A model generated the notes under the pieces. It was not told where the DNA came from and did not search any database. It worked only from the letters and a program-made list of their open reading frames with translations. A stretch of DNA of 6,349 nucleotides from contig JACQJK010000011.1 of the NCBI GenBank assembly GCA_016205055.1, forward strand, positions 1 through 6,349. The letters are read 5' to 3'. The translations under genes and the position numbers were made by a program. Numbering within the stretch: position 1 is the stretch's first letter; every line of letters begins with the position of its first letter. The DNA comes from Candidatus Doudnabacteria bacterium (GTDB lineage: Bacteria; Patescibacteriota; Doudnabacteria; UBA920; 2-01-FULL-50-11). This document shows, one piece after another, positions 4,473 through 6,349 of this stretch.

Positions 4473-5831
4473 ATGCAACGAACTTTAAACAGAGAAACTC
4501 CCAAGGCAATCGGCGAATCCGTGCTCGTCTGCGGCTGGGTTGCGGTTCGGCGCGACCACGGCAAGCTGATATTTTTGGACGTTCGCGACGCGTCAGGTAT
4601 TTTGCAGGTCGTGGTCAATCCCAAGACCAGCCGGGAAGCTCATAAAATCGCCCAGAACATACGAAGCGAATTTGTCGTGGCGATTGAAGGGAAAATCAAC
4701 AAACGCCCGGAAAAATTAATCAATCCCAAACTTGCAACCGGGACCGTGGAACTGGAAGCGCAAAAGATTACAGTATTGTCCACGGCAGAAACACTGCCTT
4801 TTGAACTGGACGCCGATTACAACCTTGAAACGTATCTTGACCACCAACCGCTCACACTGCGCAGCCCAAAAAATCAAGCGGTGTTCAAGATTCAGGGACT
4901 GGTGGTGAAAAGCTTCCGCGATTTTTTGGAAAGTCGCGGATTTACGGAATTTCAAGCTCCAAAAATTGTCGCGCAGGCCGCAGAAGGCGGCGCGAACGTC
5001 TTTCGCTTGGACTACTTTGATCACAAAGCATATCTTGCCCAAAGCCCGCAGCTTTACAAACAAATCATGGTCGGGGTATTCGAGCGGGTCTACACCGTAA
5101 CGGGGGTTTATCGAGCCGAGCCGCACAGCACCACCAGACATCTTAACGAATACGTTAGTTTGGATTTGGAATTCGGCTTTATCAAAGATCACACCGACAT
5201 CATGGATCTCATGCGGGACTGGATGGAACATTTGGCGAATCTGCTGAAATCATCCGCGACTCGAGAAACTGAACTTTTAGGCGTAAGCGTTCCGGAAGTG
5301 CCGAAAAAAATTCCCACCTTTAAACTGTCCGAAGCGCAAGAGCTGCTAAAGAAAGAGTATAAGATCATCGCTCAAGGCGCGCCCGACCTTGACCCGGAAC
5401 AAGAAAAATTGCTTTGCGAGTACGCGGCCAAGCATTTAAATTCCGAATTTGTATTTGTGACTCATTACCCCACCGGCAAACGGCCTTTTTATACTTATCC
5501 TGACGAACAAGACCCCCAAACCACAAAAAGTTTCGACCTCTTGTTCCGAGGAGTCGAGATTACCACGGGGGGCCAGAGAATTAACAATTACGAACAACTG
5601 CTCCAAAACCTAGACAAGTGGGGCTACAAGCGGGAAAATTTTTCTTTTTATCTGCAGGCGTTCAAATACGGCATGCCGCCGGAAGGGGGCTGCGCCACGG
5701 GCCTGGAGCGGCTGACGCAAAAACTGGCCGGGCTGCCAAACGTCAAGCAAGCGACGCTTTTCCCCCGTGACATGAATCGCATTGACATCTCCTTGAGTAA
5801 ACTTAAACTCGAGGACAAAAGGAAAAAATAA
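4473..5831 (+). CDS. aspS: Aspartyl-tRNA synthetase, short type without GAD insertion (possibly non-discriminating)
   Basis: The 452-residue class II enzyme charges tRNA with aspartate. An N-terminal OB fold (about 14-105, with GWVAVRRDHGKLIFLDVRD) binds the anticodon. The catalytic core has motif 1 (about 148-165, with the Pro in QAPKI), the aspartate-site segment QSPQLYKQ (190-197), motif 2 (YRAEPHSTTRHLNE, 213-226), GVEITTGGQR (360-369) and motif 3 (GGCATGLERL, 405-414), ending with LFPRD. SPQLYK and RAE.H.TTRHLNE are AspRS rather than AsnRS traits. Bacterial AspRS is about 590 residues because of a GAD insertion, absent here; the core resembles the archaeal or AspRS2 type, while the OB fold, with RRDHG and NPKLATG, looks bacterial. 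Such enzymes often also make Asp-tRNA(Asn) for GatCAB; that is inference. I chose ATG 4473 because the longer frame from 4362 would translate a terminator. No terminator is evident downstream. Confidence 0.95.
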   Translation: MQRTLNRETPKAIGESVLVCGWVAVRRDHGKLIFLDVRDASGILQVVVNPKTSREAHKIAQNIRSEFVVAIEGKINKRPEKLINPKLATGTVELEAQKITVLSTAETLPFELDADYNLETYLDHQPLTLRSPKNQAVFKIQGLVVKSFRDFLESRGFTEFQAPKIVAQAAEGGANVFRLDYFDHKAYLAQSPQLYKQIMVGVFERVYTVTGVYRAEPHSTTRHLNEYVSLDLEFGFIKDHTDIMDLMRDWMEHLANLLKSSATRETELLGVSVPEVPKKIPTFKLSEAQELLKKEYKIIAQGAPDLDPEQEKLLCEYAAKHLNSEFVFVTHYPTGKRPFYTYPDEQDPQTTKSFDLLFRGVEITTGGQRINNYEQLLQNLDKWGYKRENFSFYLQAFKYGMPPEGGCATGLERLTQKLAGLPNVKQATLFPRDMNRIDISLSKLKLEDKRKK

Positions 5832-5971
5832 CTTTTTGCTAGATCGGCAATATTATGGACACTTCCCCTTCGCCCGCGACCCCGTGATGCGCTCATCCAC
5901 GCAAATCGAAAAAAGCAGCTAAACGAATCACACATTGACATTAATTTCCCCAAAAGGGCGCAAGAAAAACT

Positions 5972-6316
5972 ATGAACAAAGAAGGTCCACTTAGGCCACA
6001 TGAGCTAGCAATGCTTTCCGACGGTGAGTTATTGAAACTCTCCGAAACAGAACTAACAAACCTGCCCAGCGAAAGACTGCTAAGACTATATAGAAATCTG
6101 CAAGACAACGTGGCTATCACCTCCATTGAACGTGATCGGGGCCCAAGAAGATTTGACTCTAAAGACAGCCCCACGCAGGTAAAAAAGAAAACAACGACGT
6201 TTCAAGAACGTAAGCAGGACGAAATAGAAGGCGGATTCATTACTCTATCTAAACTAACAAAGCTATTGGAAACAAAAGGGTTGGCCCCCCCTACAATGGA
6301 AGAAAGAAAGTTGTAA
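5972..6316 (+). CDS. Hypothetical protein, 114 residues, with N-terminal octapeptide leucine repeats
   Basis: No family is recognised. Residues 7-38 form four consecutive eight-residue units: LRPHELAM, LSDGELLK, LSETELTN and LPSERLLR. Leu is fixed at positions 1 and 6, and Glu is at 5 in three of them. Each unit looks like a short turn and helix, giving a compact helical face for protein contact. The middle (about 55-88) is highly charged and probably disordered, with KKKTTT. A final helix is likely around SKLTKLLETKGL. There is no signal peptide or membrane segment. The ATG at 5972 has only a weak AAAAGGG about 13 bases upstream. TTGACA (5935-5940) is a perfect -35 hexamer, but no -10 lies at normal spacing, so read-through from aspS 140 bases upstream is possible. 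The regular repeat and codon pattern support a real gene. Confidence 0.65.
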   Translation: MNKEGPLRPHELAMLSDGELLKLSETELTNLPSERLLRLYRNLQDNVAITSIERDRGPRRFDSKDSPTQVKKKTTTFQERKQDEIEGGFITLSKLTKLLETKGLAPPTMEERKL

Positions 6317-6349
6317 TTACTTCTCCTCTTATTCTCCCAACACTAGAGC

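Noticed and set aside
5935..5940. A promoter for the 114-residue gene from the perfect TTGACA
   Set aside because: No -10-like hexamer lies 15-19 bases downstream, so it is noted only within the gene entry.

Overview
The window looks like chromosome from an uncultured bacterium, most plausibly of the Candidate Phyla Radiation (Patescibacteria). This rests on gene content: a membrane-anchored HtrA-like protein beside an unassigned polytopic membrane protein, a stand-alone DEDD exonuclease-type protein, and a short AspRS of about 450 residues that lacks the bacterial GAD insertion. Shine-Dalgarno sites are inconsistent. Codon use fits the standard code: TGG encodes Trp and no TGA is read through in the recognised genes. 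The phylum assignment is inference; no marker gene here proves it.

Layout. Bases 1-3711 carry genes on the minus strand and bases 3910-6316 carry genes on the plus strand, so the two blocks diverge from an intergenic region at 3712-3909. In minus-strand transcription order the left block holds: a 43-codon remnant that duplicates the start of the next gene (3711-3580); the DEDD exonuclease-like gene (3590-3012); lgt, 5 bases downstream (3006-2119), whose end lies in a nested inverted repeat; a GC-rich gap of 379 bases with a possible frameshifted small gene; a membrane protein (1739-1002); and, 4 bases downstream, an HtrA-like protein (997 to beyond base 1) whose catalytic His and Ser are both replaced.

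The right block opens with what looks like a complete one-gene transcription unit. It has a near-consensus promoter (3910-3937), a GC-rich leader with competing perfect stems (3944-3998), a strong Shine-Dalgarno (4009-4014), an unrecognised 119-residue protein (4021-4380) and a textbook rho-independent terminator (4407-4436). The T-run of that terminator overlaps the -35 of a promoter for aspS (4473-5831). The aspS -10 is so close to the ATG that its mRNA is probably leaderless. A 114-residue unknown protein built on an octapeptide leucine repeat follows (5972-6316).

How they work together. Lgt and the HtrA/membrane pair act at the cell envelope. The exonuclease ends in a sequence resembling the sliding-clamp motif, which suggests a DNA repair or replication role. 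AspRS serves translation and may also supply Asp-tRNA(Asn) if the genome has GatCAB. No CRISPR array, rRNA, tRNA, insertion sequence or recognised defence system is visible. The most unusual items are the inactivated HtrA-like protein, the clamp-motif exonuclease with a decayed duplicate of its own start, and the 119-residue gene with its structured leader.
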